NCBI GenBank assembly: GCA_010094025.1 | Contig: ML991828.1 | Span: 62,001 to 126,000, forward strand | DNA from: Viridothelium virens | Lineage: Eukaryota > Ascomycota > Dothideomycetes > Trypetheliales > Trypetheliaceae | Length of the DNA stretch: 64,000 bases | Reading direction: 5' to 3' | Part shown: positions 32,106 to 43,328 of the stretch, piece after piece | Numbering within the stretch: the stretch's first letter is position 1 | How the letters are laid out: each line of letters begins with the position of its first letter | Made by a program: the position numbers and the translations under genes | Notes under the pieces: model-generated | Told to the model about the DNA's origin: nothing | What the model saw: only the letters and a program-made list of their open reading frames with translations | The model's database searches: none

Positions 32106-32871
32106 CATCTGGTAAAGACTGACAATCTCAAACTGAGGCAATAGACTGGAACGAAAGTGATGCGGCGGAAAACTGATGGAGACAATGTGGAGTAGTGCAG
32201 ACACGCGATGATCAGTTGTCCTTTTCTTTCCGTTCTCTCATTTGTTTTGTCATAATCACGGGCGAAGCCTTGCGTTCAACCAAGTTACGGAGGAGCACAT
32301 GAGAATTCCAATAGATTGACACATGATACCCATTTGCACTGGCGTAATGGAGGACTTACTTAGTTGCTTCACAGTCTCTACTTTACAAAACATACAAAAG
32401 GTACAAGGGCTTCCGTCGAGACAGCGATGTTTCTAGAAGGGGGTGATGTTGAGGGAGGAATAGCCGGAAGAATGCTCGTGATTCACCTCATTTGGGTGAA
32501 TTGAGGTAAGTAGGCGCACCTAAAATAATTAAGGTATAGGTGCCCAGTGAACACTCACTTACTGTCTACCTTATCCAGCTCTCGGAATCCAGACAATACA
32601 CAGACATTCGTGAACCATTGGGTTCTTCATCTTAGGACTTCAACGTAATCTAAGGACCCCAGAGAATTATAGAGCACAAAATCACGTTTGATGGTAACTT
32701 ATGGAATGACTGCTGTATTGAGTGCACTGAATAATCATCTCTGCCCATGAACAGTTGGGAAGATGGTCCTTGTAACGTGCCAGACGTTTCACCAGGAAGA
32801 GGTTATCCTGCCACCTAAACTTGCCTAGACTTTACCCGGAAGGCCAACAATTAGGTTGTTGGATCGTATGC
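32106..32871. other. Intergenic, AT-leaning, with nested inverted repeats
   Basis: No gene is supported here. The one feature is a cluster of short inverted repeats at 32482-32562, given separately. Confidence 0.4.
32482..32562. repeat. Two adjacent imperfect inverted repeats, possible MITE remnant
   Basis: The left hairpin has TTCACC (32482-32487) against GGTGAA (32495-32500), overlapping ACCTCA (32485) against TGAGGT (32502-32507). The right one has GTAAGT (32506) against ACTTAC (32557-32562), with an inner GGCGCACCTA against TAGGTGCC around an AT-rich loop. The arrangement is too ordered for chance but has no clear target-site duplication, so a transposon origin is only a guess. Confidence 0.4.
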
Positions 32872-33501
32872 TCACCACAGGTTTCGACTCGTATCTCCTC
32901 GCCGGCCACGGTATCCTTGATAATGTCCAGCTTGACCATAATTCGGATAATAGGCGCGGTGTGGTCTTCTATTGACCCGCATTTCCTGAGCACGGGCTTT
33001 GGCCGACGTCATAGTCAAGCATCTGGACCGGAGGCAGGTATCTCTACTGATAGCATTAAGAGAGACAGAATGCGGTCCCACGTTAATCAAAGCCATCACG
33101 TCCCTCGGATAGGTATGCCGCCCATGCGTGCGTGAGAATAATATTTGTCGCTCTCTCCAGCAGGTTTTGATGCAGCCGCAGAGGTATCTCTCGACAATGA
33201 GGGCCTCCGGACACTGGCCATAATTTCCAGCCCTTTGCCAGTTTGCGTGCCTTCCAAGCTCCTGAGGGCTTCGCTCCCTATTTTGCCAACGAGCGAACTC
33301 AAGACATGCCGCTCTTCGGCAAGGGCTGCATAGGTCATTATTGGTTCGAGAATAACGAAACGATCTGACGTTGTCATCTATGATTTCAAGCCTAGAGCAT
33401 CGAAGTGGTCCGCGAGCAGTGTACACGGAACAGCCTTCTTGGATCTCTCTAGTCTCTGAAACACATCCGCATGATTTCCGGAATACCAGCAGTTTACACA
33501 T
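32872..33501 (-). CDS. Candidate small cysteine-rich protein
   Basis: Frame of 209 residues from an ATG at 33501. The first 90 residues look real: MCKLLVFRKSCGCVS, then paired cysteines (EGC, LRC, LCSPCRR) and a basic segment. This opening resembles small cysteine-rich proteins common in Pezizomycotina, which start MCK/MCR and have a CGC motif near residue 12, possibly zinc-binding. The second half (after about residue 100) reads like noncoding DNA and a splice into another frame is likely, so the 3' end is uncertain. No signal peptide is seen. It lies alone in the accessory segment. It could also be a chance frame. Confidence 0.35.
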   Translation of the reverse strand: MCKLLVFRKSCGCVSETREIQEGCSVYTARGPLRCSRLEIIDDNVRSFRYSRTNNDLCSPCRRAACLEFARWQNRERSPQELGRHANWQRAGNYGQCPEALIVERYLCGCIKTCWRERQILFSRTHGRHTYPRDVMALINVGPHSVSLNAISRDTCLRSRCLTMTSAKARAQEMRVNRRPHRAYYPNYGQAGHYQGYRGRRGDTSRNLW

Positions 33502-34792
33502 AGTAAAGATCTTACGCGAAGTAGATGGGTGAGTCTGTGTGCATCAGCCTCGTTCTTCACTATGGTACCTTTGATGCGCGGAGCAAGGTTAACTTACAGT
33601 ATATCTAGGCAGTCAGCAGTCGGTCGCTTTTCCAGTGTTGGTGCTTGCCAGCAAGCTGTCTGTTGCTAGGTTGGAATGGGATCACAGTCAGTAAATGCCA
33701 GAAGCTCCTGGGTGTTTAAGCATGAGAGGATGTTGTGTTCGGCAACAAGATATATCTTCCCAGTTGCATTCACCTTACTTTGGAAATGATAAATGTCATC
33801 AACAGTTCCATGTTGTTCGTAACAGCTATGAGACGTAGACAATCCTGCTTATATTCACGTTCCAGCGGTAACCATACGAGTGATCATCAGAAATTCACTT
33901 CTGCGTTTTACTCATCATTCCAAGTGCTTCCGTCTGCAGTATCCAACATTGAGTATAGGCTGTTGACCAGGAGCGATGACGCACGCAGTCATGTGTCATG
34001 GTAGATGAATGCTTTTCGACATCTTGATGACTGAGCCTGGTGAACTATCTTCAGACTTGCGGAGCAGCAAGCATGACATTCACAAGGCAATCGCAATGGT
34101 CGTTTTTGGGTCGAACAACAGCCGAAGGATGACCAATTTGAGACGCATATATTGCAGTATCTGGGGTGGTTGTCAAAAAGCAAATAAATCCTTCGCATTG
34201 TACTGGAGGACCAGGAGTAGCTCAACATCACCGAAATTGCGCCCCGCTCAATAGCAGCCCTAGTGGAAATACGGGCGGTGTTGACCTCGGTGCACGAATG
34301 GAGGTTCGCCGTAAAGATGGACTGAGAGGCACATCATTATGATTGAAAGGGAAAACGTGTGGTGCGGTGACGCGTCTTATGCCATACGATATTGAGACGA
34401 GGCGAATACGCTATCATATCGTTTGTATTACTGTATGATACTCCAATCCGCACGACCAGAGAATGCGGATGTGAATGAGGGAGTCACAACGAGAACGAGT
34501 AGATATAATTGTAAACAGCCAGTCGCGTTCAATGCGTGTCTTCACAAAGGAGTCGCCTGCGAAATATGATAAAGGAGTCCCTTCACCATTCAGTAAGATA
34601 TCCGGGAGGAGGAGCCCTGATAAGAAATTGCAGCTAGCTCGGAAGCTAATTATAGGCCGTGCACCCCTTTCACTCATCTGAGCCTGACGGGCACAAATAC
34701 ACATTCACAGAATTGGCTTTCTGCTTGTCGCAAGATCAATTTCTTTCTTACAATGTTTTATGTACATAAATGGTCCAGCCTAATCGATTAGA
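33502..34792. other. Intergenic, no gene recognised
   Basis: These 1.3 kb precede the 3' end of the glycosyltransferase gene. Frames are under 100 codons and show no domain. The right end, with repeated TATG/AATC motifs near 34740-34792, is probably 3' UTR of the minus-strand gene. Confidence 0.4.
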
Positions 34793-35965
34793 TTAGAAAG
34801 ATATCCCCCTTTCTGCATCATGACTCTCATAAAATCCTTGCATTCTATATCTCCAGGACCAGAACACCTCAACAAAAGTCAGGTTATCTTTCCTTTCAGC
34901 GGGAAGCCACCATTTCAGGTGTAAAGTCTTCGTCCCCTTGACATCTTCTAGACCTGCATCGCGGGGATTTGCGTAGAGGGCGTTCCATTCGACTCCGACG
35001 AATTTCCACGGCATCCTTCCACCCTCACTTGCAGGTTTGTGGGCTACTGACATCACCTGCTGCTCAGGACAGTCTCCAGCCGTCGAATGAGGAATGTGTG
35101 AAAGTGTAACGTAGTACTCAAACATTGCCTGTGAAGGGCCCAGCATAAAGAAGCCGCCGTTGATCCAGTTCAGATTATTGTTGATAAAGTCGGCCGGAAC
35201 TCTGGCTGGAGTTTCGTGGTGCAGAGTCATATCTGCGTTGCCGGCAAGCAGATACTCGTCAGGTTCAGGCGGGAGGGTGGTCGCGTTAAAGTCAGGTTCT
35301 AAAAGCTCCTCCATGTTTAATATCTCTCTCTTCTCCGACGGCCGCCGCAGCTCCGTTGAGGCTTGCTGCCCCTTGGGTGGCAATGTGTGTTGCCACTGTG
35401 TGCTCTCGAGATCAAAAATGTCGTCGATGTTTTCGCGGAGAACGGTGTCGCCGTCCAGAAACATAATGCGTGAGTAATCGGTGAGCTGCCATAGTCGGAA
35501 TTTTGTCACGACCACGCTCCACCGCGTCTCTAAAGGCTTCATCCATGAGGGCATAGGCACGTTTTCGACCGGTATCACCTGTGCGCCATCCGCCTCCAGT
35601 CTTTTGCGTCTGATTTCGGGAACATCGTCTGTCACAATCACTAGGAATGGTATCTTGCGTTTCGTGCGTGTCTCCGGGCAATGCATAAGCTGATAGCCGA
35701 GCATGCGGACTGCGACATAATATTTGTTGTCGAGGTTCTCTTTTCCATCGTTCGAGCCTGATAAGAATGTTGCGTAGGCAATCTTCTCTGATGTGGTATT
35801 CGAGCTGGAGACGTGATCGTGATGGCCAGAATTAGAGCCTAGGAATGGGAATGGCCTCGGCGTATTACTTGTGAAGTCAAAAGTAAAAAGACAGAAACTA
35901 AGAAAAATGGCTCCGACAAACAGAAGAGGTACCAACCGATGGTGGTCGAGCCCCGAGAAAATCAT
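34793..35965 (-). CDS. Glycosyltransferase family 8 (glycogenin-like), type II membrane protein
   Basis: Single-exon gene of 390 residues from the ATG at 35965 (MIFSGLDHHR). The frame is open 59 codons further up but contains no earlier ATG. Residues 11-29 (LVPLLFVGAIFLSFCLFTF) are a signal anchor, so the catalytic domain should face the Golgi/ER lumen. The GT8 domain starts near residue 60 (EKIAYATFLSG) and carries YQLMHCPE, VTKFRLWQLTDYSRIMFLD with the metal-binding DGD at 171-173, LNWINGGFFMLGPS, and TLHLKWWLP near the C terminus. The pattern fits GT8 and the fungal glucose N-acetyltransferase/glycogenin-like group. Likely role: adding a sugar from a nucleotide-sugar donor to a glycan or lipid in the secretory pathway; the acceptor is unknown. 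Confidence 0.85.
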   Translation of the reverse strand: MIFSGLDHHRLVPLLFVGAIFLSFCLFTFDFTSNTPRPFPFLGSNSGHHDHVSSSNTTSEKIAYATFLSGSNDGKENLDNKYYVAVRMLGYQLMHCPETRTKRKIPFLVIVTDDVPEIRRKRLEADGAQVIPVENVPMPSWMKPLETRWSVVVTKFRLWQLTDYSRIMFLDGDTVLRENIDDIFDLESTQWQHTLPPKGQQASTELRRPSEKREILNMEELLEPDFNATTLPPEPDEYLLAGNADMTLHHETPARVPADFINNNLNWINGGFFMLGPSQAMFEYYVTLSHIPHSTAGDCPEQQVMSVAHKPASEGGRMPWKFVGVEWNALYANPRDAGLEDVKGTKTLHLKWWLPAERKDNLTFVEVFWSWRYRMQGFYESHDAERGISF

Positions 35966-38927
35966 GGTGACCGTGTAGAATGCGGCTAGGTGAATGATGA
36001 ATAGAAGCCTTTGGGAGACGCCAGGCGTCGGCTTCAGTAAGTAATATAAACCAGCATCTATACTTGGCTGGCCAAGGAATAATATGTGTACAAAAGTATT
36101 TAATGATACCCAACGTCTTCGATCGGTATTGTCCAAGTACAACCCCGATTAGGGAGAGGTCAGCATGGTGAATAACCCGTAAGGATAACGTTAGCCAGGC
36201 CGTGTTGGGGCACTTTGCGTTGCGATGTCACAGTTGGCGAAGATAGCTTCAAGATCCTATTTTTGGATTCTTTCGCCTTGTAGCGCCAGTCATCGTAATA
36301 CGACAGAAGTTAAACACAGGAAGTGCGCTTCGCCGATTACCCTTACTTTAACCAGCCGCCATTTTGAGGCCTCAGTCCTTCGCTTTTTGTTCGATTCGTA
36401 TTGACAGTCTAGTAGTTGACTTACGGGACGGCCGTGAGATAACCAGAATTTTGATAGTATTCACGATGATGTATTAGTGATTTCAGCGATTCTCGAGGGG
36501 TACCAGATCTGTCTATCTCTGTAAACTCTGTCCAGATGGTGAGGATCGTCGCACATTTCGCAAATTGATACTGTTAAATCTACGAGTTAGGACTTGTTGT
36601 ACAAACCAACTGCTGCAGAAGGCCGGCCGGGGTGACATCTAGGCTGGTGTTTGTGTGTGAATTGTTGCAAAGATGTATGGTCTTCCAACGGAAAGATCCT
36701 GGTACTTTAGGTAGGTAGGTAATCCAACCCAGTTCTACTCCAGTCAAGGTTATGCGAGAACGCAATAAGATTTTTAGAATCGCAAGATGACATTTCTTCG
36801 CCTCCGAAAACTTTGAGAAAAATCTTATGTTCGATCGGAAAGGATCCCATTATCAGTGGCCGACTTCGTGGCTGCTGCGGCTGAAAACAGCGCCATTCGC
36901 CAAACCCTTGATTGATCTCAACGCTAGAGGCATTACGGAGTAGGCAAAGAATAACCCAGTCCGGTCTATCCAGCCAACTCCATTGTTAGTTTCACCCTTT
37001 CCGAGGGTTGGATCCTAACGATTGGTGGGGAGGTTTGAATAACGGTGAATGTTTGATACGAGACTCGCATGTATGGCAGAGTCACATCAGATAGAGTAGG
37101 TATGGCTGACATTTGGTAAGACGAGCCACCACATTTCCACATTCAGGCAACGCCAAGCTCATTATCTGTCGTAATCGATCGCGTTTGATGCTGCCCTGGC
37201 CCCAGCGCACAAGTCACGTTCTTTGGAGTAAGAATGACAGTCCCGCCTCGTCCCGGCCGTCCCAGCCTTCCGCACCCTTCCACCATTCCGCGCACAATGT
37301 TTGGGGCTGCGTGGCCTCAACGACACTTGACCTCAACTCCTCGCCCAGATTGTGCTAGTCCTCCGCTGTCTTTTCATTGCGTGGACTTCACGAATTTCCT
37401 CACCAACGTCAGCTTCAAAAGTTCAAAGTAGTAGACGGTACTACGCGACATTGCTCGCGCAGATGATTGAGATGATCGATGCTGTTGTGTTGCTGAGAGC
37501 CTCTGAAGGTTATCAAGCGAATATGCAAAATTCAAGGATGCAACCTCTTTTACAGGATGAATAGACTATTTCACACACTTTTGACTTACCGGACAAAATT
37601 CTGAAGTACTTGCTCTTACAAAGTAAGACTTTTCTTCAGTGCCCTCGACGATTGTGCTCGTTCCAGGATCCTTTACTCGGTTTGGAGACACTACACTTTA
37701 CACGTGTCCTGCTTGCGGATTTGGCTTCAGCGCATTCTCGAGCCATGCCGAGCGGAAGGAATAAGTCGTGGCTGCTGGGTTTCATCATATACCTTATTCA
37801 CTGGTCTATTCCGCATGAGGACATCTCCATGCACCACTTTTAAAGGATAGCCTCACTCCATACCAAGCTTCTGCTCCTCCTGCACAAACCTCCTCCACGA
37901 ACGGTCAATAAACGTGTAGAAACTTCCGTTCAACAGGCCTGCTCGCAGTCATACCCTCATGCAATTGAATTACCGGAAGTTTGTGATGACATTGAAGACT
38001 TCAAGCGCGAACCGATATCTTGCACTGCTCAATCTACAATTATACTTTTTGGCTTTCGCTCGCTTTTATCAAGACACCATTTGCTGTCAATCTTGAGGAG
38101 ACTAAGTGAGTACTTCTTGTAACGTCAACCGCTTTTACCGTGCTGTTGTTCTAACCACACTCAACCGTCATTAATTACAAACCCCTTCAAGCACATGAAA
38201 CATTCCTCCGTTCCCTCGACCTGTTGATCTACATTGACGGCTGCGTCACCACAATAGTTCAAGCACACCTACAGTCTCGCTCGAACCATTCGGCTTCCAA
38301 CCGATTGCTTTTGGGAACATGGCATCTCGCCGACAAATAGAGGCACACACATAGGTCTGCCTCCAATGCATCGTAAATCCGTATCAATGCAGATAAGACA
38401 CTTCATCATACGATAGCTATGCCATTCCTCTTGGACCTTTCATGCAACCCGACAAACCGTAGCCGGTTCACTACCGTGTCTTTGACCTCTCAACCCATCT
38501 GGAAAAGCGCTTTCACAAGGACTTGCTCGGATTGGCCAAGGCAAGGACCCTATAGGTCCACACCACGGTACTGTGTCTTTGCATCAGGTTACTAGGCGGA
38601 ATACATCTCATGACTTGTATGCAAAGTCGGTAGTGAAATGGGTGCCATAACATGCTGCGATCGTCGTGTACATTGGTGGTCCACTACATAAAGTCAAAAG
38701 GAGGTACGGGTTGTCTGTCCCGTCGTCCATTTGACAGCAGTCTCCAAATGACATCATAAACATCAATGCTCGACTTTGATGACAGAGATTGTTCTCTTCA
38801 ATTACTTATATGAGGTATGAAATACTTGAAGCATTCGCAGGATATATTGATTACCCCATATTAATTCTTGCATTGCATTTGATTCACGTCGCTTTTCCTT
38901 CTTCGGGACTGGTCCCTCCAATTGATA
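35966..38927. other. 3-kb gene-poor region
   Basis: The right flank of the GT8 gene (35966-36250) should hold its promoter. A short GTAG microsatellite (TTTAGGTAGGTAGGTAA) lies near 36706-36721. Elsewhere frames are short (under 82 codons) with no motif I recognise. The region is AT-leaning, with many runs of C-to-T-like decay but no recognisable mobile element. Confidence 0.4.
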
Positions 38928-39284
38928 ATGTATTTCGCTTTTGCAACCAGTACTCTCCTCCTCCTTTCTTTCACAGAAATATCTGTTGCCCACCAACGTA
39001 TAGTACTCCCTAGCATAGATGGCCAAAAGGACTGGCAGGTGCGGGCTTTGGGTATGACATTCTACTGGGGCTTTCAGAACAAGGTTTCTGGATTGGACAT
39101 GATCGGAAGAAGTATAGCCCCTGGTAAGCCAAGGAGCAAAAGGGTTGCGTATCCGAATGCTGACCGAGAGTTTCCATGCATAGGCTACTCCGAGGGTATG
39201 TTCAGCTTCTCCGGCATTAGATTCAGGCACGATCCGAAGCTGACGTCAAAAAGCCCCTGTCACTGTTTTGAAGAACTTATTTGA
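38928..39284 (+). CDS. Small secreted protein, effector-like candidate
   Basis: Frame of 118 residues from ATG at 38928. The N terminus MYFAFATSTLLLLSFTEISVAHQR is a good signal peptide (hydrophobic core, small residues before a likely cleavage after VA or VAH). The mature part is about 97 residues, basic (GKPRSKRVAY), with three cysteines (FPCIG, SPCHC) and no known domain. Size, secretion signal and isolation in a gene-poor stretch resemble candidate effectors or small secreted proteins of ascomycetes. There is no visible homology, and introns could alter the C terminus. Confidence 0.45.
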   Translation: MYFAFATSTLLLLSFTEISVAHQRIVLPSIDGQKDWQVRALGMTFYWGFQNKVSGLDMIGRSIAPGKPRSKRVAYPNADREFPCIGYSEGMFSFSGIRFRHDPKLTSKSPCHCFEELI

Positions 39285-39663
39285 GAAGAATACCATACTC
39301 GTGGGCGGTCAACTGCAGGAACTGCTGGAGATGCCGGAGAACATGCCGCGATGATGAATCTAAGAATCGAGAGGAAGCCACAGCGAACAAGGAATGAGAA
39401 ATACTGGCATTTTAGATTCCGAGGACCATACCGGCATAAATCATTTTTCCCTAGGACGAAGCAACGAGCAACTGTAGGCAGGTCTGATCTGTTGCTCTAT
39501 ATGTAAATTTAATGATGGCAACAAGACAAGTTGACACGGTACTCTTCCACCATTAACAACGGAGTGGAGTGTTGAGGATTGGACTTCCCATCAATCTCAG
39601 CGTATCCATAAATATAGAGGAGACAATTTACCACCATAGCAACTCTCCAGCAAAGGTTGCTCT
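39285..39663. other. Intergenic between small secreted protein and MCR1
   Basis: These 379 bp hold two convergent 3' ends. Nothing else is visible. Confidence 0.45.
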
Positions 39664-40750
39664 TCAGAATTTCTCGACCTGATTTTGGGTGTATCCCATT
39701 TCCTTCAATAGCCCACCGAATTTACCTTGGAAGATCGGAATCATTGCCTTGGGACCGCTTACAGTCGTGTAGAAGCTGTCTGGACCACAGACAAAAAGCC
39801 TGACGTTTCCATCGCTTGGCTTGGGCATTGTCCGTTCTAAGATTTCTCGAGTAATCCGTCCCTTGTCCCCGGTCCATGAAGCGGAGGGCTGACTGACCGT
39901 GTAGTGAACATTGAATTGATCTCCATGTTCCGCCGCGAGTTGGTCGAACTCTTGCTTCAGTAGTATGTCTTCCTCTGTGTGATTTGAGTATAGTAGGCTA
40001 ATCTTCGTCTTGTCATTTGGATCGTTCAGAATTCGGCGAACAAGTTGGTAGCATGGGGTGATACCAGCACCACCCGCAATCAGTCCGACCTGGTGGTGCA
40101 TATTCGTCTTCCACTCCGGTCCAGGAAGGGGCCCTTTCATGGACAAAGTATCGCCGGGCTTTAAATTGTGAATGTAGGAAGACATGGATTTCCCAGGGTA
40201 CCGTTTGATAGTAAACTCGATAAATCCCTTCTGGGCTACGAAGCCTATGAGCATCTAAACATGACGGGCTTGAGCGGGAGCATACTCTCATCGCTTGTTG
40301 GTGTATATGGACGCAGTGTCGGAAGTACGCTCCCCGAGGGTGTCCGTGAGGTCAGTATAGCAGCTATACCTAATGAATCTTTGTTTTAAGATCTCAATAT
40401 TGCATAGTTCTGCGCTCACAGTTGACAGAAAGACCAGAAGTATCTTCGTCGTTTGGAAACTTGAACCGCAATCTCTTCACATTATGATTTATGTCCTCCG
40501 ATTCCGCAAGCTTCAATTCGACCCAGCTCGAGCCCATGCCATTGAAGACTTTTCCAGGCTTACCCACAGCAGGACCTTGGCTTGTTCTTCTTTGGTAAAG
40601 AATGAACGCTCCCGTAACACCCAGCGCAGCAAGGCCGCCCAAACCCCATGCTGATGTTCTTGCCTGTCCCAAGATTAGTTTCAGTAAGACTAGAATGTCA
40701 ACGTAGTTTACTTGAACAACGTGCGAAGCCGGGAAAGGTGGTTTGAACAT
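39664..40750 (-). CDS. MCR1: NADH-cytochrome b5 reductase, mitochondrial type
   Basis: CDS complement(join(39664..40244,40286..40363,40420..40663,40712..40750)), 313 residues. Introns in transcription order are 48, 56 and 41 bp. The first is a stop-free multiple of three. The ORF without splicing breaks between residues GLSVN and RTPSG; splicing restores NSAILTSRTPSGSVLPTLRP and then YTPTSDESFVAQKGFIEF. An N-terminal targeting and anchor segment (GLGGLAALGVTGAFIL) precedes the FAD-binding domain with RPYTPTSDE and GDTLSMKGP, and an NAD-binding domain with GLIAGGAGITPCYQL and FVCGPDSFY. The protein ends GYTQNQVEKF, the family's usual aromatic C terminus. Known role: transfers electrons from NADH via FAD to cytochrome b5 or antioxidants at the mitochondrial outer membrane and intermembrane space. 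Confidence 0.92.
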
Positions 40751-41704
40751 TGTCAAACGAAACGTGACTCCGAGCTTTTGGCATAAATCGAGTCACGAGA
40801 AGCCACGGCACTCTTCGACAAGCTACACACGCGGGCTATATCTAGCATTTCGAAAGCCGGAACTCCCCTTAAGCTCCGTCCCCCAGCTACGGTGATAGCT
40901 GACTCATAGGCTCTAAGAAATTGCCTGTTCGCGGCGCATGTTGGGCTGGAGTGGCTGGGAAGTTGGACCATGCGGGACGGAAAGGTGAAGCCGTCGGCGC
41001 GCGGCGTTGACTGCTGAAATGGGCGGGATTGGTGGGATCGCACTCTGAAGGCTGGGTCGGGCGATTACCGTGTAACTTAGATTCATAGGCCCGACTCCCT
41101 GTCAGAAGCCTGATTATCCGAGTCTTCGTGAGACTAGAAGGAGCCAGAACGTCTACCTGTTTGTCTGTCCTGTCGGGGGCGTGTCAGAAAGACATGAGAA
41201 AGGACGACTAGATGGCTTATGCCTGTACCGCAAACAGTAGCAGGTCAAGCATAGTTACGACGAGTTTCATTAGGTTATTCCCCAATCTTTCCCTTCATCT
41301 CATCCTGGATTGTATGATTCCACAAGAACATTATGCACTTCATTGCGAAGTCCGAAGTCGACTCTCGTGTCGAATTCACAGATACCGTATAGGGCATAAA
41401 CTGGGGGAAGAAATCTCTGGGCTGGTGCAAAAATCCTACAATTCTGAGAGTATGCAAGGTCAGTACTCATGTGCGGGAAGCGTGAACAAAGTGGGATTGG
41501 TAGTGTTGTGCTGTCCCAGATTTTTAGGTCTTTCCAGATGTTCGACAGGAGGCCGGGATTGTATTTCTACGCAAATAGTAAAAGCCATCTTTTCTAACTT
41601 AAAGTCAATGTGTGCTGGTCTCAAAAAAAAGGCCCTCGTATTTTTGAGATTTTGCATGATACCTAGTATGATTGCAGTACCTGCGATCAGCTCCAGGCAT
41701 AGTC
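40751..41704. other. Intergenic: MCR1 promoter and TAD1 3' flank
   Basis: The 300 bp next to 40751 should contain the MCR1 promoter. A plus-strand ATG frame at 41212-41784 runs into the TAD1 3' end; it has no domain and I do not accept it as a gene. Confidence 0.45.
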
Positions 41705-43092
41705 TCAAACGTTTAACTCGAAGTCCTCATCTCCCTTATTTTGCACCCATCCCTGCAACACCTCCCTCCTTACATCTTGCTTGACCCGTATCCTGTCTTC
41801 AAATGTTTGTGCATTTTTCAGCATGCCGTATGTCCCTTCCTTTGCCGTCTTCTTTGCAAAGTTTGTCCTCTCAATGGCTGTTATTGTTTCTACAACAGCC
41901 TTGCTCATTCCCCTTCTACAGATTTTACTCGCACCTCTTGGGTCGCCTTGCTTTCTCCCCTGTATCACGCCTCCTACTAAAGTCTCCTCCCAATCCGGAG
42001 TCCAAACCAACCCGAGATTGCTTGGTACAATTCTCTGGCCATTTTTTGCACCGCGCCTTGAAAATGCAAACTCGCGTGTAGTGGTTTCAACTCTAAAAGG
42101 ATAGAATCTGTAACCACCTGACCAGTCTCTGTGAGAATTGAGGTTGTCGAAACGACCCAAGACACTCAAGGCACGAGAAATAGCTTGGGGGACATGCTGG
42201 GACGCAGGCAGGATGAGCGATGATATGTACGCATTGCGTGGATGAACAAGCAAGGTCGTCAATGAGATCAGTAAGGAGGTGCATTGCTTGAGCGCTAGTT
42301 TGTCTGTGCAAGATTTGCTTAGAGTCGCTGGTGCATCGGGTCGCGCTATTGGACAGTAAGTAGCGCCACAGATCATCTTCGTATGGGAGACGTACATGGC
42401 TTCCGCCGTACAATACCTAATTCCGAGAAATGACCTCGTCCTAGCAAAGACATCTCCTCCATGTCAAACCCATCTATAGGCTGCGCCCGAGCGCTCCATG
42501 GCGTGGCGTCCTGTTGCGCCTCCATAGTAAGCTCCATACTAGCATCGCCACAGGGCGCTTCTGAGCAATACATGTATATCCTAACATCTTCATGAATCTG
42601 GAAAGGCTGGTAGTCCGTGGTTGTTTGAATATCTTTACTGCGAGGAACAAGGCACTTGGACGAAGATAGCCCATCGCTCACAAGCGCAGCGCATTCCTGA
42701 ATGAGGAATCGGTTGAAGGCTCGTATGGCTACCGTCTCTGCATGCCAATCATGAAGTATGTTGCCATCTGCTTGTGCAACTTTGGCAGCTGGCAGGCATT
42801 TCATGCCAGTACTACAAACTTATCATTAGCTTTCAATCATAATCCCACTATAAATGTATAGCTTACCCTATAGCCACACATTGCAGAGGACCGCCATCTT
42901 CCTAAGGCGTTCAATACACAAGATCAAGAAGCGGGTCTTCTGCATACTTCTAGATAATACTATACCACTCAAGGGCACCCATTCCTTGGACTTTTCATCT
43001 CTGTGTCGAGGTTTTCGTTTAGCGGGTAGACGATCAAAAGTGGCAAGAACACAGTCCGCGACACTATTAGGTGAAATGCTAATAGGGGACAT
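41705..43092 (-). CDS. TAD1: tRNA-specific adenosine deaminase 1
   Basis: CDS complement(join(41705..42345,42396..42811,42867..42897,42948..43092)), 410 residues. Three introns of 50, 55 and 50 bp, and a 31-nt internal exon encoding NGGPLQCVAIG. Exon 1 has the conserved start (MSPISISPNSVADCVLATF, KSKEWVPLSGIVLS). The deaminase core is intact: HAE in HDWHAETVAIRAFN (zinc-binding His and proton-shuttling Glu), then CSEAPCGDASMEL with the zinc cysteine, and SCTDKLALKQ. Known role: deaminates A37 to inosine in tRNA-Ala(AGC). It is divergent from the NT-C2 gene with only 236 bp between starts. Confidence 0.93.
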
Positions 43093-43328
43093 TGAAGAGC
43101 TTCATCGTCAATCTTAGCTCCAACTCGACCGGCGTGTCTCGGGAATTAGGTGGGGCCAGGTAGTCTGTGGAGATTGAGCTTAGGTAGGTGAGGATTGACA
43201 TCACCGACGTGGGGAGCGGCAGCTGCTATCGTATCATTTTGTTTTTCTGTCCCTTGCAGCTTCCTCATAACACCGCGAAATATGTGATTGGCAATCAGTT
43301 AAAATACTCCGGAGCCCCGTTCCTCAAG
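43093..43328. promoter_or_regulatory. Compact divergent promoter between TAD1 and the NT-C2 gene
   Basis: The two start codons are 236 bp apart and point outward, so a shared promoter region is likely. No TATA box is evident; an AAATATG and a TTTTGTTTTTC tract lie in the middle. Confidence 0.5.

Noticed and set aside
36700-36725. GTAG-type microsatellite as a possible telomere-like or regulatory array
   Set aside because: Only three to four units long; ordinary simple repeat.
41212-41784. 190-codon plus-strand ATG frame
   Set aside because: It runs into the TAD1 3' coding end on the other strand and its product has no family features.
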